This document shows positions 6,444 through 13,257 of a DNA stretch of 19,593 nt, piece by piece. Within the stretch, counting starts at the first letter, position 1. Each line of letters begins with the position of its first letter. The notes under the pieces are model-generated. The model was not told the origin of the DNA, did no database searches, and was given only the letters and a program-made list of their open reading frames with translations. Origin of the DNA: Candidatus Peregrinibacteria bacterium CG10_big_fil_rev_8_21_14_0_10_49_16 (GTDB taxonomy: Bacteria; Patescibacteriota; Gracilibacteria; Peribacterales; Peribacteraceae); the NCBI GenBank assembly GCA_002772605.1, contig PFDS01000010.1:9220-28812 (forward strand). The letters are read 5' to 3'. The translations under genes and the position numbers were made by a program.

Positions 6444-6835
6444 AGCTGTGATGTGACCATCCGTTGTACTTGTTCTTTAGATGCGCTTCCGTCACCTGTA
6501 ATGGAGAGTTTCCATTCCGGAGGAGATGGTTCCAGGATATATGAGGCGTATTTTCCAGCTTCAAGAAGCAGAATGCCGCGTGCATGAGCCACATCGAGTG
6601 CCGTACGTTCGTTTTTTGCAAAGAAGAGTCTTTCCAAGACAACAAGGGTAGGCTGATACTCTGAGAAGATACTGGCGATGTCGTTTTGAATTTCCTGCAA
6701 TCGATCCTGTAAAGGAAGTCCTGCTGCCGTGCGGATAGTGAGCCAGCTAAGAGCTTTACAATTTTGTGATAATGTTGTTTCGATAACTCCTATGCCGATT
6801 GTTGCTACCCCTGGGTCAATGCCGAGTACATGCAT
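6299..6835 (-). CDS. ruvC: Holliday junction resolvase RuvC
   Basis: Endonuclease that cleaves Holliday junctions as a dimer, with RuvAB. The length of 178 aa is close to the roughly 173 aa of E. coli RuvC. The start is set by MHVLGIDPG with catalytic Asp7; the frame continues upstream but nothing conserved lies there. Glu68 (VVLERLFF) and Asp141/Asp144 (DDAADALALAL) complete the four-carboxylate active site. The 3' part (residues 131-178, including Asp141 and Asp144) overlaps the end of recF on the opposite strand by 145 bp. The last 25 or so residues form a loose tail. ruvA and ruvB are not in the window. The gene diverges from the FecR-like gene across 40 bp. Confidence 0.94.
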   Translation of the reverse strand: MHVLGIDPGVATIGIGVIETTLSQNCKALSWLTIRTAAGLPLQDRLQEIQNDIASIFSEYQPTLVVLERLFFAKNERTALDVAHARGILLLEAGKYASYILEPSPPEWKLSITGDGSASKEQVQRMVTSQLHLTEIPRPDDAADALALALFGASQLPLLTCHTAPANASKGCTPLTKT

Positions 6836-6844
6836 ATATGGTCC

Positions 6845-6874
6845 AATATATGCTATACTAGTAGGAAAAACCAA
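6845..6874 (-). promoter_or_regulatory. ruvC promoter, TTGGTT-18-TATATT
   Basis: On the minus strand, TTGGTT (6874-6869), an 18-bp spacer and TATATT (6850-6845) lie nine bases before the ruvC ATG at 6835. The element is interleaved with the divergent + strand promoter, so the two probably compete. Confidence 0.45.
6851..6859 (+). promoter_or_regulatory. Extended -10 promoter TGCTATACT of the FecR-like gene
   Basis: TG-C-TATACT is an extended -10 element followed by 16 bases before the ATG at 6876. This gives a leader of about nine bases, including the weak purine-rich AGGAAAA. No -35 is evident. Confidence 0.5.
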
Positions 6875-6875
6875 T

Positions 6876-8198
6876 ATGCATCTCACTACCCTCTGTTCCT
6901 CAAGGCGATTCCATGTTGTTCTCTGTGCTTGCGCTGCTCTGACAGTGTTTGGCGTGCATATGGCTTCTGATGAGATGGGTGCACATGTTGTGCAGGAGGT
7001 GAGAGCGGAAGAAGAAACACCCATACAGCTCGGTGCTTTTGATGGAGTCTTGTTTTCTGGGGCAACAGCGTTACTGGAAGAGGATGTGTTCTGGCTTCAG
7101 GAAGGAGAAGTACTGGTGCGCAGCACCGGAGTCAGCTCTATGAATGCCGGAACATTGCGTCTGTTTGCACTCGATGGGATTTCCGGTGTCCTGGTACAGG
7201 AGGATGCAGTCACTATTATGGCTTTCAGTACGCCAGTCTTTGTAGAGAAAGAGAGTAAGTTTCTCATGCTCGTTCCGGCTGGGCAGCAGTGGAAATACAC
7301 GGGAGAGGTGGGTGATGTATTTTCATTCGTAGAAGCTTTAGACCTCTTGCCTCCTGTGTTTCTACGGGAACGTTTACAGAAAGCACAGAGTTTTCCAGTG
7401 TTTTCTCAGGAGGATCTGCTCACGGAAATGGTGCGTGTGCCGGAGGAACGTGTCGCGGCTCTGGATGCATTGCAGACAACACCGGTGATGTGGTTGCTGG
7501 CTGCGAACCATCCGCGTTCGGTGGGTCCATTGTGGATTGCAGAACCTCCTGTGAATTATCCAAAACAGTTCGAGGTGATCCAGACGGTGTTGTTGCCTTT
7601 TACTGATCGTGTGTATAGGGCTGTGCCTACAGAACTCGTTGTACAGGAGTGGGGGAAGCATCTTCCTTCGGCATTGACATTTTTTGGTGAGAGAGAGGAA
7701 GTCTTTCCTCGGTATGTTCAGTTGGTCAAGCCACTGCTCATGCAGTTTGCCGAAGAGGGATATATTGAACGCATGGAGTGGTATATGCGTGTCCTAGAAA
7801 AGTTTGCTGTTGCCTACAGTTCCGAGGTGCAGGCTCATCTCGAACAGTTGCGTCATGTCCCTCTTGCAGCCACTCTTCTCAAAGAACATAAAGAAGAGGA
7901 GATTGTTCCTTCCCAGCAAGAGGAGTTGCCTGGTTGGGATGCGGTGATGCTGGAAACCATGATGCGCGATCTCATACGTCAGTCTGGTGGCATGTTTCTC
8001 ACATCAACGGAACTCGAGACTCACCCACCGTACGAAGTAGAAGTACGTTCGTTAGTTCTCTCATCTCCTACAAAAGACAGGATTGTGAGTTTTACATACA
8101 ATGTAGCGCGTAACATTGTATTCGATGTGTTTCGTGAAGGGACAACGTATCCGTTGCCAGTTACATGGGAGCAGTTTGTGATGTGGATGAAGAAGTAA
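6876..8198 (+). CDS. Secreted or membrane-anchored protein with FecR-like domain
   Basis: A 440-aa protein, probably exported: the N-terminus carries an Arg pair at 10-11 followed by a hydrophobic stretch to about residue 27. Residues about 55-145 form a run of short beta strands with glycines at turns (LQEGEVLVRSTG, GTLRLFALDG, VFVEKESKFLMLVPAGQQW), like the FecR beta-sandwich domain. The remaining 300 residues look mainly helical and I do not recognise them. No FecI-type sigma factor or TonB receptor gene is near, so the classical iron-signalling role is not supported. A structural or envelope role is as likely. The start at 6876 is chosen because it places the signal peptide at the N-terminus and follows an extended -10 element; the open frame upstream is antisense to ruvC. 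Confidence 0.65.
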   Translation: MHLTTLCSSRRFHVVLCACAALTVFGVHMASDEMGAHVVQEVRAEEETPIQLGAFDGVLFSGATALLEEDVFWLQEGEVLVRSTGVSSMNAGTLRLFALDGISGVLVQEDAVTIMAFSTPVFVEKESKFLMLVPAGQQWKYTGEVGDVFSFVEALDLLPPVFLRERLQKAQSFPVFSQEDLLTEMVRVPEERVAALDALQTTPVMWLLAANHPRSVGPLWIAEPPVNYPKQFEVIQTVLLPFTDRVYRAVPTELVVQEWGKHLPSALTFFGEREEVFPRYVQLVKPLLMQFAEEGYIERMEWYMRVLEKFAVAYSSEVQAHLEQLRHVPLAATLLKEHKEEEIVPSQQEELPGWDAVMLETMMRDLIRQSGGMFLTSTELETHPPYEVEVRSLVLSSPTKDRIVSFTYNVARNIVFDVFREGTTYPLPVTWEQFVMWMKK

Positions 8199-8273
8199 TT
8201 TGAACAGGGATGTTGGCATCAATCATCGTTCTTGGTACGATTTTCTCCTTTTTCATCTTTCCCTATGTATTGT

Positions 8274-10235
8274 ATGGAAACAAGAACAGTAGAAGAAACG
8301 GAGGGTGTGCTTGATTACATTCAGCGTGGAGGCAGGCTTCATGCATTCGACTACACGAACATTCCTCAGGAAGAGAAAGAGAAAGGCTTTGCAAAAGCAC
8401 GTGAGTACCTCAATCAGCCTATGAGATCAGTCATTAACGGCGCGGAAGATACAGAACAGAACCGTATTTGGTTCGATTCCGGAAATACGTGGTATCACCA
8501 TGCGAATCCAAATAATCCTGACGAGCGTTTTGGTCGGATCTATCCTTTACATAAAGAAGCCGTTGCATATCTCATGACAGTGGCTATGGATTCTCAGTGG
8601 GACCCTCAGTGGGATGGTCCTGAGAATTTTGAGTCGCGCAAGGCAGTATTGGACAAATTCCTTGCTTCTGTCTACGAAGACCGTCACCTGTATGCAGGAT
8701 TAATGGCGCTTTCACAAGGCAAAACAGGGCTGGAAGTATACCGAGATATGCAGGAACACTTCGATTTTTGGCGTGCATACCGTGCTGTGAAAGATGTCAT
8801 GGTGATGGATGAGGTATTTCTTGAAAGTGGTGGTGATACGAAGCTTGCGTATAAACCGTATGCTGGGGTAGTGGGCATTTGGCAGCCATTTAACTTCAGT
8901 TGTATCGGGATTGGCGATGCTTCTGCAGCATTACTCATGGGGAATTCCGTGGTGATTCATACATCAGCACGTAATGTCGGTCCTTATAAGTGGCAGTTTG
9001 ATAAGTTGCTTGAGGCTGGTGTACCGCCACATCGTATTCAATTTGTGATTCCTCACGATGATCCAAGTGGGAAGATCAAGCCGGATACAGCGATGTCTGA
9101 AGCATTGGCTGCGCATCCGGATATGCAGGTAATTCAGTTTACCGGATCTCATGCTGTTGCTCAAAGGTTGCATAAAGTGCAGTCAAAGAAAGTGCAGCAG
9201 TTCGGACGTCTGGACTACAAACTGCACGCAGAGGCATCTGGGTATAATCCGTTTGTGATTGCCGGCCTCCCCGAAGGCTCTTTGGAGCCTTTGCAGGCAT
9301 TTCTGCTCGAAGACGATCCTGGCGGCATGTCATCAGAAGAATGGGATCGGTTTTTTGACGAACTTCCTGACGGAACATTAAAGAACCTCTGTACTGCCGT
9401 TGTTGACTGTGTGACAGGCCTTCAGGCTCATAAGTGTTCCACATGTAAAGAGTTTATCGTGGCAGTGGATGAGGATGAAGAGCGGGGGATACATCCAGAT
9501 GATGCTTCGGCCTTGAAGTTTATGATTGCTGAGCGGTTGCGGCGGGTGAAAGTGGGGAAGGTAGAGGATGGTGGTTGTGATATGGGTGCGCTCATTGATC
9601 AGAAGATGCATAATGATGTGCGTCGTAAGGTGAACAAGATTATGAAAGAAGGCGGTATACTTCTCACCCCCGATTCGGTTAAGGAGGCGATGGAAGGAGA
9701 CGGTCGTCCCCAAACCATGCGACCGGTGATGTATGAAGTTCCCAAGGATCAGAATTTGGACACCATGGAAACAGTGGAGATCTTTGCACCGATTGTGCGT
9801 TGGAAAGAGGTCAATGGAATACAGGCAGCGATTGAGCGTGCGAATGATCTCGGCTATGCCCTTACAGGCACAGTTCTTGCTGCAACAAAAAAACAGGCGG
9901 AGATGATTCGTGAGCATATGCCACAGGGCGTGGTGTATGTAAGTGGTGATGAAGGTCAGGTTGATGGATGTACCGCAGCTCCTGCACCACAAATACCATT
10001 TGGAGGATCGGGAAAATCCGGAACGGCCTTGCCGTACCGTCCCGGCACTCCTCATCATCCGCTTCTTTTTGCACAGCAAGTCTCACATACTCGCGAGCCT
10101 CGGTCGACATGGGGGCAACGCAAGCATGCGAATGCCACCCGTGCTGCTCTGGATGTGCTGGCCCAGCGTGATCCGGAGGGTGTCAGGGAGTGGGTTCGTC
10201 GAGAGGTGGAAACGTTGAAGAGTGAAGAGGAATAA
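8274..10235 (+). CDS. Aldehyde dehydrogenase family protein, long divergent form
   Basis: NAD(P)-dependent oxidation of an aldehyde to an acid; substrate unknown. The hallmarks in order are WQPFNFS (equivalent of PWNFP, with the oxyanion Asn), QFTGSHAVAQRL (FTGS loop), HAEASGYNPFVI with general base Glu320, KCSTC with catalytic Cys388, EIFAPIV and IPFGGSGKSG near 575. The usual Lys of the VxKP cofactor motif is replaced (SVVIHTSARN), which suggests altered cofactor binding. At 653 aa it is about 150 longer than standard ALDHs, with extra sequence at the N-terminus, before and after the Cys loop, and a charged C-terminal tail. The Glu/Ser/Asn motif is somewhat reminiscent of pyrroline-5-carboxylate dehydrogenase, but no proline dehydrogenase is present. 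The start is uncertain: ATGs at 8265 and 8274 and a TTG at 8232 are all in frame, and none has a clear signal. Confidence 0.82.
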   Translation: METRTVEETEGVLDYIQRGGRLHAFDYTNIPQEEKEKGFAKAREYLNQPMRSVINGAEDTEQNRIWFDSGNTWYHHANPNNPDERFGRIYPLHKEAVAYLMTVAMDSQWDPQWDGPENFESRKAVLDKFLASVYEDRHLYAGLMALSQGKTGLEVYRDMQEHFDFWRAYRAVKDVMVMDEVFLESGGDTKLAYKPYAGVVGIWQPFNFSCIGIGDASAALLMGNSVVIHTSARNVGPYKWQFDKLLEAGVPPHRIQFVIPHDDPSGKIKPDTAMSEALAAHPDMQVIQFTGSHAVAQRLHKVQSKKVQQFGRLDYKLHAEASGYNPFVIAGLPEGSLEPLQAFLLEDDPGGMSSEEWDRFFDELPDGTLKNLCTAVVDCVTGLQAHKCSTCKEFIVAVDEDEERGIHPDDASALKFMIAERLRRVKVGKVEDGGCDMGALIDQKMHNDVRRKVNKIMKEGGILLTPDSVKEAMEGDGRPQTMRPVMYEVPKDQNLDTMETVEIFAPIVRWKEVNGIQAAIERANDLGYALTGTVLAATKKQAEMIREHMPQGVVYVSGDEGQVDGCTAAPAPQIPFGGSGKSGTALPYRPGTPHHPLLFAQQVSHTREPRSTWGQRKHANATRAALDVLAQRDPEGVREWVRREVETLKSEEE

Positions 10236-10247
10236 GAAATAAAGGTT

Positions 10248-10283
10248 TTAGGGTGGCATTTCTGAACAGGAATGCTGCCCTAA
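10248..10283 (+). terminator. Rho-independent-type terminator hairpin after the aldehyde dehydrogenase
   Basis: A 15-bp stem (10248-10262 with 10269-10283) closes on the six-base loop TGAACA. It includes three G-U pairs in the RNA and is followed by TTTACTTTAAAT. It sits 12 bp after the stop codon and separates the gene from the tRNA region. Confidence 0.75.
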
Positions 10284-10341
10284 TTTACTTTAAATAAAGA
10301 AAAAAGCGTGGCAAACTGTTACGGAGCAGTTAATTTTACTG

Positions 10342-10470
10342 AATCGGGCGATTAGCTCAGCTGGGTCGAGGATTCTCTGGAGAATCCGAGTCATAAAAGA
10401 ACGCGCATGCGCTCTCACCGGCTTGAGTGTAAATGCTATCATTCACAAATCGGGCGATTAGCTCAGCTGG
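10342..10470 (+). repeat. 23-bp direct repeat: tRNA-Ile 5' end duplicated 106 bp upstream of the intact gene
   Basis: A perfect 23-bp repeat begins with AATCGGGCGATTAGC. Copy 1 is at 10342-10364 and copy 2 at 10448-10470, the latter being the 5' part of the intact tRNA-Ile plus four preceding bases. After copy 1 the sequence diverges completely. The spacer holds a GGATTC/GAATCC hairpin (10370-10387) and a perfect palindrome GCGCATGCGC (10403-10412). There is no anticodon or T arm, so copy 1 is not a functional tRNA. Confidence 0.85.
10434..10442 (+). promoter_or_regulatory. tRNA-Ile extended -10 promoter TGCTATCAT
   Basis: TG-C-TATCAT ends nine bases before the first base of the mature tRNA at 10452, giving a very short 5' leader for RNase P to remove. 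A consensus -35 at the right spacing is not seen. Confidence 0.5.
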
Positions 10471-10528
10471 TTAGAGCGCGACACTGATAATGTCGAGGTC
10501 GCAAGTTCAAGTCTTGCATCGCCCACCA
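10452..10528 (+). tRNA. tRNA-Ile (anticodon GAU)
   Basis: A complete 77-nt cloverleaf. The acceptor stem GGGCGAT/ATCGCCC is fully paired. The D arm is GCTC/GAGC, the anticodon arm CGACA/TGTCG carries loop CTGATAA with anticodon GAT at 10486-10488, and the T arm GCAAG/CTTGC carries loop TTCAAGT. The discriminator A and the CCA end (10526-10528) are encoded. The GAU anticodon reads AUC and AUU. It stands alone, not in an rRNA spacer, and its end is only six bases from the stop codon of the opposing Cys/Ser-rich protein gene. Confidence 0.97.
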
Positions 10529-10533
10529 CCTCC

Positions 10534-11211
10534 TTACGAAGACACAGAACTATTGCTTTCGCTACTTGCGGAGCTGGAAGATTCAGAAGAGGAAGATTCT
10601 GATGAAGACTCCGAAGAGGACTCCGATGAAGTAGATTCTGATGACTCGGATTCTGAAGATTCAGATGAAGAAGAATCCGATGAGTCCGATGATGAACTAC
10701 TTTCAGAGCTGCTAGATTCACTGCTGCTCGAACTTGAACTACTTGCATCGCCGCAGAGGCCATGAAGGCTTTCTGCCATACATATTTTCCTGTCTTCGGC
10801 AGTTCTACAGTCTTTTACGGCATCGCGCCATGCCGTACGTGCTACGCGGAAGGCTGCAATTTTCTCCTTTATGCAGGGAACACGATCTTTGCCTCGCAAG
10901 CCACGGCACTTTCCTTTCCACTCCTGGTTAATTTTGCGCATACACTGACCGAGATTTTTCACGACAATATTACTTTTGGTAGTGAAGGAAGGCTGTCCTT
11001 TCTCACTCTTATTCATTTTTGCGTCTTTTGCCGTTTTTTGTATGTTTTTGCCATGTATCCGCCACCCTTGAGATGCAGATTGCATTTTCATACATTCTGC
11101 CTTTTTGCGTCCGTACACATTGCGGCATGCATCATCTTGCTTGGCAACACTGACGGATATCAGAGATGTAGCGACAACGACTGTTGTCGCGATGGAGATG
11201 AATTTTTGCAT
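10534..11211 (-). CDS. Secreted cysteine-rich protein with long serine/acidic C-terminal tail
   Basis: A 225-aa product of unknown function. Residues 1-23 form a signal peptide (Lys3, hydrophobic core, probable cleavage after SVSVA). The mature part is basic and has eight cysteines (29, 40, 90, 102, 113, 135, 144, 153). Three pairs share a motif: Cys29-Arg...Cys40, Cys102-Arg...Cys113 (both C-x10-C) and Cys135-Arg...Cys144 (C-x8-C), each with a charged Gly/Glu-Arg/Lys middle and ending Cys-Met or Cys-Ile. The eight cysteines could form four disulfides outside the cell. Residues 157-225 are almost only Ser with Glu, Asp and a few Ala, Thr, Asn: a flexible acidic linker or stalk, with no following domain. 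I start it at 11211, not at the two upstream in-frame ATGs, because that ATG begins the signal peptide and the promoter lies over the others. An adhesin-like or surface role is a guess. Confidence 0.75.
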   Translation of the reverse strand: MQKFISIATTVVVATSLISVSVAKQDDACRNVYGRKKAECMKMQSASQGWRIHGKNIQKTAKDAKMNKSEKGQPSFTTKSNIVVKNLGQCMRKINQEWKGKCRGLRGKDRVPCIKEKIAAFRVARTAWRDAVKDCRTAEDRKICMAESLHGLCGDASSSSSSSSESSSSESSSSSDSSDSSSSESSESESSESTSSESSSESSSESSSSESSSSASSESNSSVSS

Positions 11212-11236
11212 AGAACATTGCGGAAAAGACCTGTGC

Positions 11237-11265
11237 ATTGTTCTGTACTGCTTACTTGATGTCAA
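11237..11265 (-). promoter_or_regulatory. Promoter TTGACA-17-AACAAT of the Cys/Ser-rich protein gene
   Basis: On the minus strand, a perfect -35 TTGACA (11265-11260), a 17-bp spacer and AACAAT (11242-11237) lie 25 bases before the ATG at 11211, predicting a leader of about 19 bases. This -35 is the best match to consensus I found in the window. It lies 15 bp past the prs stop, so the gene can be expressed apart from prs. Confidence 0.6.
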
Positions 11266-11280
11266 GCCATGTGACTTGTG

Positions 11281-12210
11281 TTATGTTGTTTTGTAAATAT
11301 TCGTTACACTTTCTCCCCGTTCCACATGGCGGATGACTTCGGCGAGCAGAGGCGCTATGGAGAGGACTGTGAGATGAGGGAAGAGATTGTCTTCGTGCGG
11401 AATACTGTCCGTGATAATTACTTCTTTGAAGTGTGCCTGTGTCAGGCGTTCGATGGCGCGGCCGGAGAAGATGCCGTGCGTTGCCATGGCATACACGTCG
11501 GTTGCGCCAGCATCAATGAGAGCGCTTTTAGCGGCTACGAGTGTTCCGGCCGTATCGATCATATCATCAAAAATAATGCAAGGTTTGCCTTCGACAGAAC
11601 CGATAATATTATGTACTTCACTAATGTGATGTTCAGGACGGCTTTTATGAAGGATGGCAATATCGGCATTCAGTGTATTGGCGAATTTTTTCGCACGCTT
11701 CGCTCCTCCGACATCCGGAGCAACAATGACACAGTCTTGCAGTTTGTTCTGATGGACGTATTCCGTGAAAATCGGTCGCGCGTACAGTACGTCTGTGGGA
11801 ATGGAGAAAAATCCCTGAATTTGGTCAGAGTGGATATCCAGGAGAATCATGTGGTCTGCGCCAGCTTCTTCAAGGAGGTGAGCAACGAGTTTTGCAGAGA
11901 TCGGTTCGCGTGGTTCTGCAACACGATCCTGTCTTGCGTAGGGAAAATGGGGAAGAATCACGTGGACTTTCTGGGCGAAACTCAGTTTTGCTGCCTGACA
12001 CATGAGACAGAGCTCGATAAGATCATCATTGGGTGAGCGTGTTGCCGTCTGAATCAGGTAGACTTCTTTCCCTCGAATGGATTCTCCGAATTTCACGTAG
12101 TGTTCGCCACAGCTAAAACGTTTCCGTGTCATCTGTCCCAGAGAAATGCCGAGCTCTTCAGCAATATGCTGTGCGAGACAAAGATGAGAGGATCCGGCGA
12201 ACAGATGCAT
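11281..12210 (-). CDS. prs: Ribose-phosphate pyrophosphokinase (PRPP synthetase)
   Basis: Makes PRPP from ribose 5-phosphate and ATP for purine, pyrimidine, NAD, His and Trp synthesis. The 309 aa match class I enzymes. Visible motifs are the ATP-binding YARQDR (91-96) with REPISAKLVA, the metal/ribose segment DIHSDQIQGFF (125-135), APDVGGAKRAKKFA, the flexible loop with Lys189-Ser-Arg-Pro (usually KRRP or KxRP) and the PRPP loop DDMIDTAGT (215-223). The ATHGIFSG block follows. It is transcribed away from the PRC-barrel gene, with 20 bp between the two start codons, so any leader must be very short. I see no convincing -10 box for it. Confidence 0.96.
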   Translation of the reverse strand: MHLFAGSSHLCLAQHIAEELGISLGQMTRKRFSCGEHYVKFGESIRGKEVYLIQTATRSPNDDLIELCLMCQAAKLSFAQKVHVILPHFPYARQDRVAEPREPISAKLVAHLLEEAGADHMILLDIHSDQIQGFFSIPTDVLYARPIFTEYVHQNKLQDCVIVAPDVGGAKRAKKFANTLNADIAILHKSRPEHHISEVHNIIGSVEGKPCIIFDDMIDTAGTLVAAKSALIDAGATDVYAMATHGIFSGRAIERLTQAHFKEVIITDSIPHEDNLFPHLTVLSIAPLLAEVIRHVERGESVTNIYKTT

Positions 12211-12218
12211 GGTATGAT
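12210..12218 (+). promoter_or_regulatory. Extended -10 promoter TGGTATGAT of the PRC-barrel gene
   Basis: TG-G-TATGAT ends 12 bases before the ATG at 12231, for a leader of about six bases. Its first base belongs to the start codon of the divergent prs gene, so the promoter overlaps the prs 5' end. Confidence 0.45.
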
Positions 12219-12230
12219 GTAGCCTAGCAT

Positions 12231-12773
12231 ATGCAGGTGCGATTCTCTATATATAAGGGGATTCCAGTCCTAGATGAGCACTCCTCTGAAGTTTTGGGTG
12301 CATTAGATCTCCCATTCATTCATCCGGACACGGGTAAGATAGAAGGATTTTTTATCAAAACCAGTGGATGGTTTGCACCGGAACTTTTTCTCCCAACTGA
12401 TCGTATTGTTCGATGGGGGAAGTATGTATGGATTCGTGACGGTGGCGGATTTGGTCCTCTGGAAGATATTATCCGTTTACAGATTCTTTGGGATGAAGGA
12501 CGGCATGTGCTTGGGCAGCCAATGATCAGCGAATCCGGTAAGCGGTTTGGCATCTGTCGTGATGTGCAGTTTCATACGCAACTATTTATAGTGCAATGGC
12601 TGTTTCCACGCAGATTTCTCTGGTGGGGAGCACCCATACCTGTACATGCTGTATCTGAAGTGACAGAGAAAGCCATTGTTATTCGCGATAGTGAAGAAAA
12701 GAAAGAAGTTACGGAGGAAGAAGAAATACTGCGTACGACACCAACGGTAGAGCCAGCCCTGCGTCAATCATAA
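12231..12773 (+). CDS. PRC-barrel domain protein (two repeats)
   Basis: A 180-aa protein that looks like two PRC-barrel modules. The first is about 8-75 (GIPVLDEHSSEVLGALDLPF ... FLPTDRIVRWGKYVWIRD). The second is about 90-155 (LGQPMISESGKRFGICRDV ... PIPVHAVSEVTEKAIVIRD). Each starts with a Gly-Pro-Val/Met strand and ends with the xVWIRD/IVIRD strand typical of the fold. The family occurs in the photosynthetic reaction-centre H subunit and in RimM, and as stand-alone small proteins of unclear role. Nothing here links it to photosynthesis. The C-terminus is acidic and disordered. A terminator hairpin starts at the stop codon. Confidence 0.75.
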   Translation: MQVRFSIYKGIPVLDEHSSEVLGALDLPFIHPDTGKIEGFFIKTSGWFAPELFLPTDRIVRWGKYVWIRDGGGFGPLEDIIRLQILWDEGRHVLGQPMISESGKRFGICRDVQFHTQLFIVQWLFPRRFLWWGAPIPVHAVSEVTEKAIVIRDSEEKKEVTEEEEILRTTPTVEPALRQS

Positions 12774-12796
12774 AAGCCCCGTTTGAGCGGGGCTTT
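12773..12796. terminator. Bidirectional rho-independent terminator
   Basis: A perfect 9-bp stem, AAAGCCCCG (12773-12781) with CGGGGCTTT (12788-12796), encloses the six-base loop TTTGAG. Read from the minus strand it is followed by TTTTAT, and from the + strand it ends in TTT. It lies between the stop of the PRC-barrel gene and the stop of the opposing pilin-like gene, so it can end both transcripts. Confidence 0.9.
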
Positions 12797-12818
12797 GGCA
12801 TACTGCTTTTTCTGATAA

Positions 12819-13157
12819 TTATGCCAGTGTGGTAACGAAGAGAACAATTGCCTTTGCGAAGAGAATAATAAGAAGACCAATAATCGCATAGGTAATTGTT
12901 TTCTTTGCTGTTTCCTTTTGTGTCTCATCACCTTGGGAGATAATCAAGCGGATACCTGCAATAACGATGACTACTGCAGCAATAAGAGCCAAGAAGTTCA
13001 GGACTTGGTTCAAAATGTTGGTAATCGTTGATCGCAGATCAGGTGAACCGGGAAGTGCACCGGGAACTCCTCCACCAAAAGCAGCAGCGCTCGCAACAAT
13101 GAAGTTGCTTGCAGCAAGCGTTGTGAAGGTTGTCGCTTTGCGAATGAGAGATGTCAT
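12819..13157 (-). CDS. TrbC/VirB2-like pilin-type small membrane protein
   Basis: A 112-aa protein with a signal peptide (Arg6-Lys7, hydrophobic core, likely cleavage after ASAAA near 26) and a Gly/Pro-rich start of the mature chain. Two membrane helices lie at about 51-73 and 89-110, joined by a short polar loop with SQGDETQKETAKK. This two-helix layout is that of TrbC/VirB2 pilin subunits of type IV secretion and conjugation systems. Such stand-alone genes are frequent in Patescibacteria. No VirB4, VirD4 or other T4SS gene is in the window, so an assembled pilus is not shown. Another in-frame ATG lies at 13187; I prefer 13157 because it gives a normal signal peptide. The gene ends just before a terminator. 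Confidence 0.7.
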   Translation of the reverse strand: MTSLIRKATTFTTLAASNFIVASAAAFGGGVPGALPGSPDLRSTITNILNQVLNFLALIAAVVIVIAGIRLIISQGDETQKETAKKTITYAIIGLLIILFAKAIVLFVTTLA

Positions 13158-13257
13158 AAAAGTGAAAAGGGAAAGTATGCAGATCATTTGTACCCTTATT
13201 TTGTATAATGGGAAAGCAGGAATTTATTGACAATATGCCTATTCGCCACTGCAGCAT

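Noticed and set aside
6836..7024. Longer N-terminus for RuvC
   Set aside because: It would overlap the signal peptide of the divergent gene and the promoters. The catalytic Asp7 in MHVLGIDPG fixes the usual start.
9378..10079. 233-aa open frame on the minus strand
   Set aside because: It is antisense to the aldehyde dehydrogenase active-site region and rich in His/Leu/Thr as expected for a shadow frame.
8274..10235. Assignment as pyrroline-5-carboxylate dehydrogenase (PutA/RocA)
   Set aside because: Only the general base motif is reminiscent; length, the Cys loop and the Lys replacement differ, and no proline dehydrogenase is nearby. I keep the general family name.
10346..10446. Second, unusual tRNA gene or tRNA with an intron
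   Set aside because: Beyond the first 19 bases there is no anticodon loop of seven, no T arm and no acceptor 3' strand; the following hairpin has a six-base loop. It does not fold as a tRNA.
10490..10765. 91-aa Asp/Glu-rich open frame on the + strand
   Set aside because: It starts inside the tRNA-Ile and is only the antisense of the Ser-rich tail (Ser codons read backwards give Asp/Glu/Leu). The minus frame has a signal peptide, cysteine motifs and a promoter.
11278..12036. 252-aa open frame on the + strand
   Set aside because: It is antisense to prs, whose motifs are complete. The frame shows no domain.
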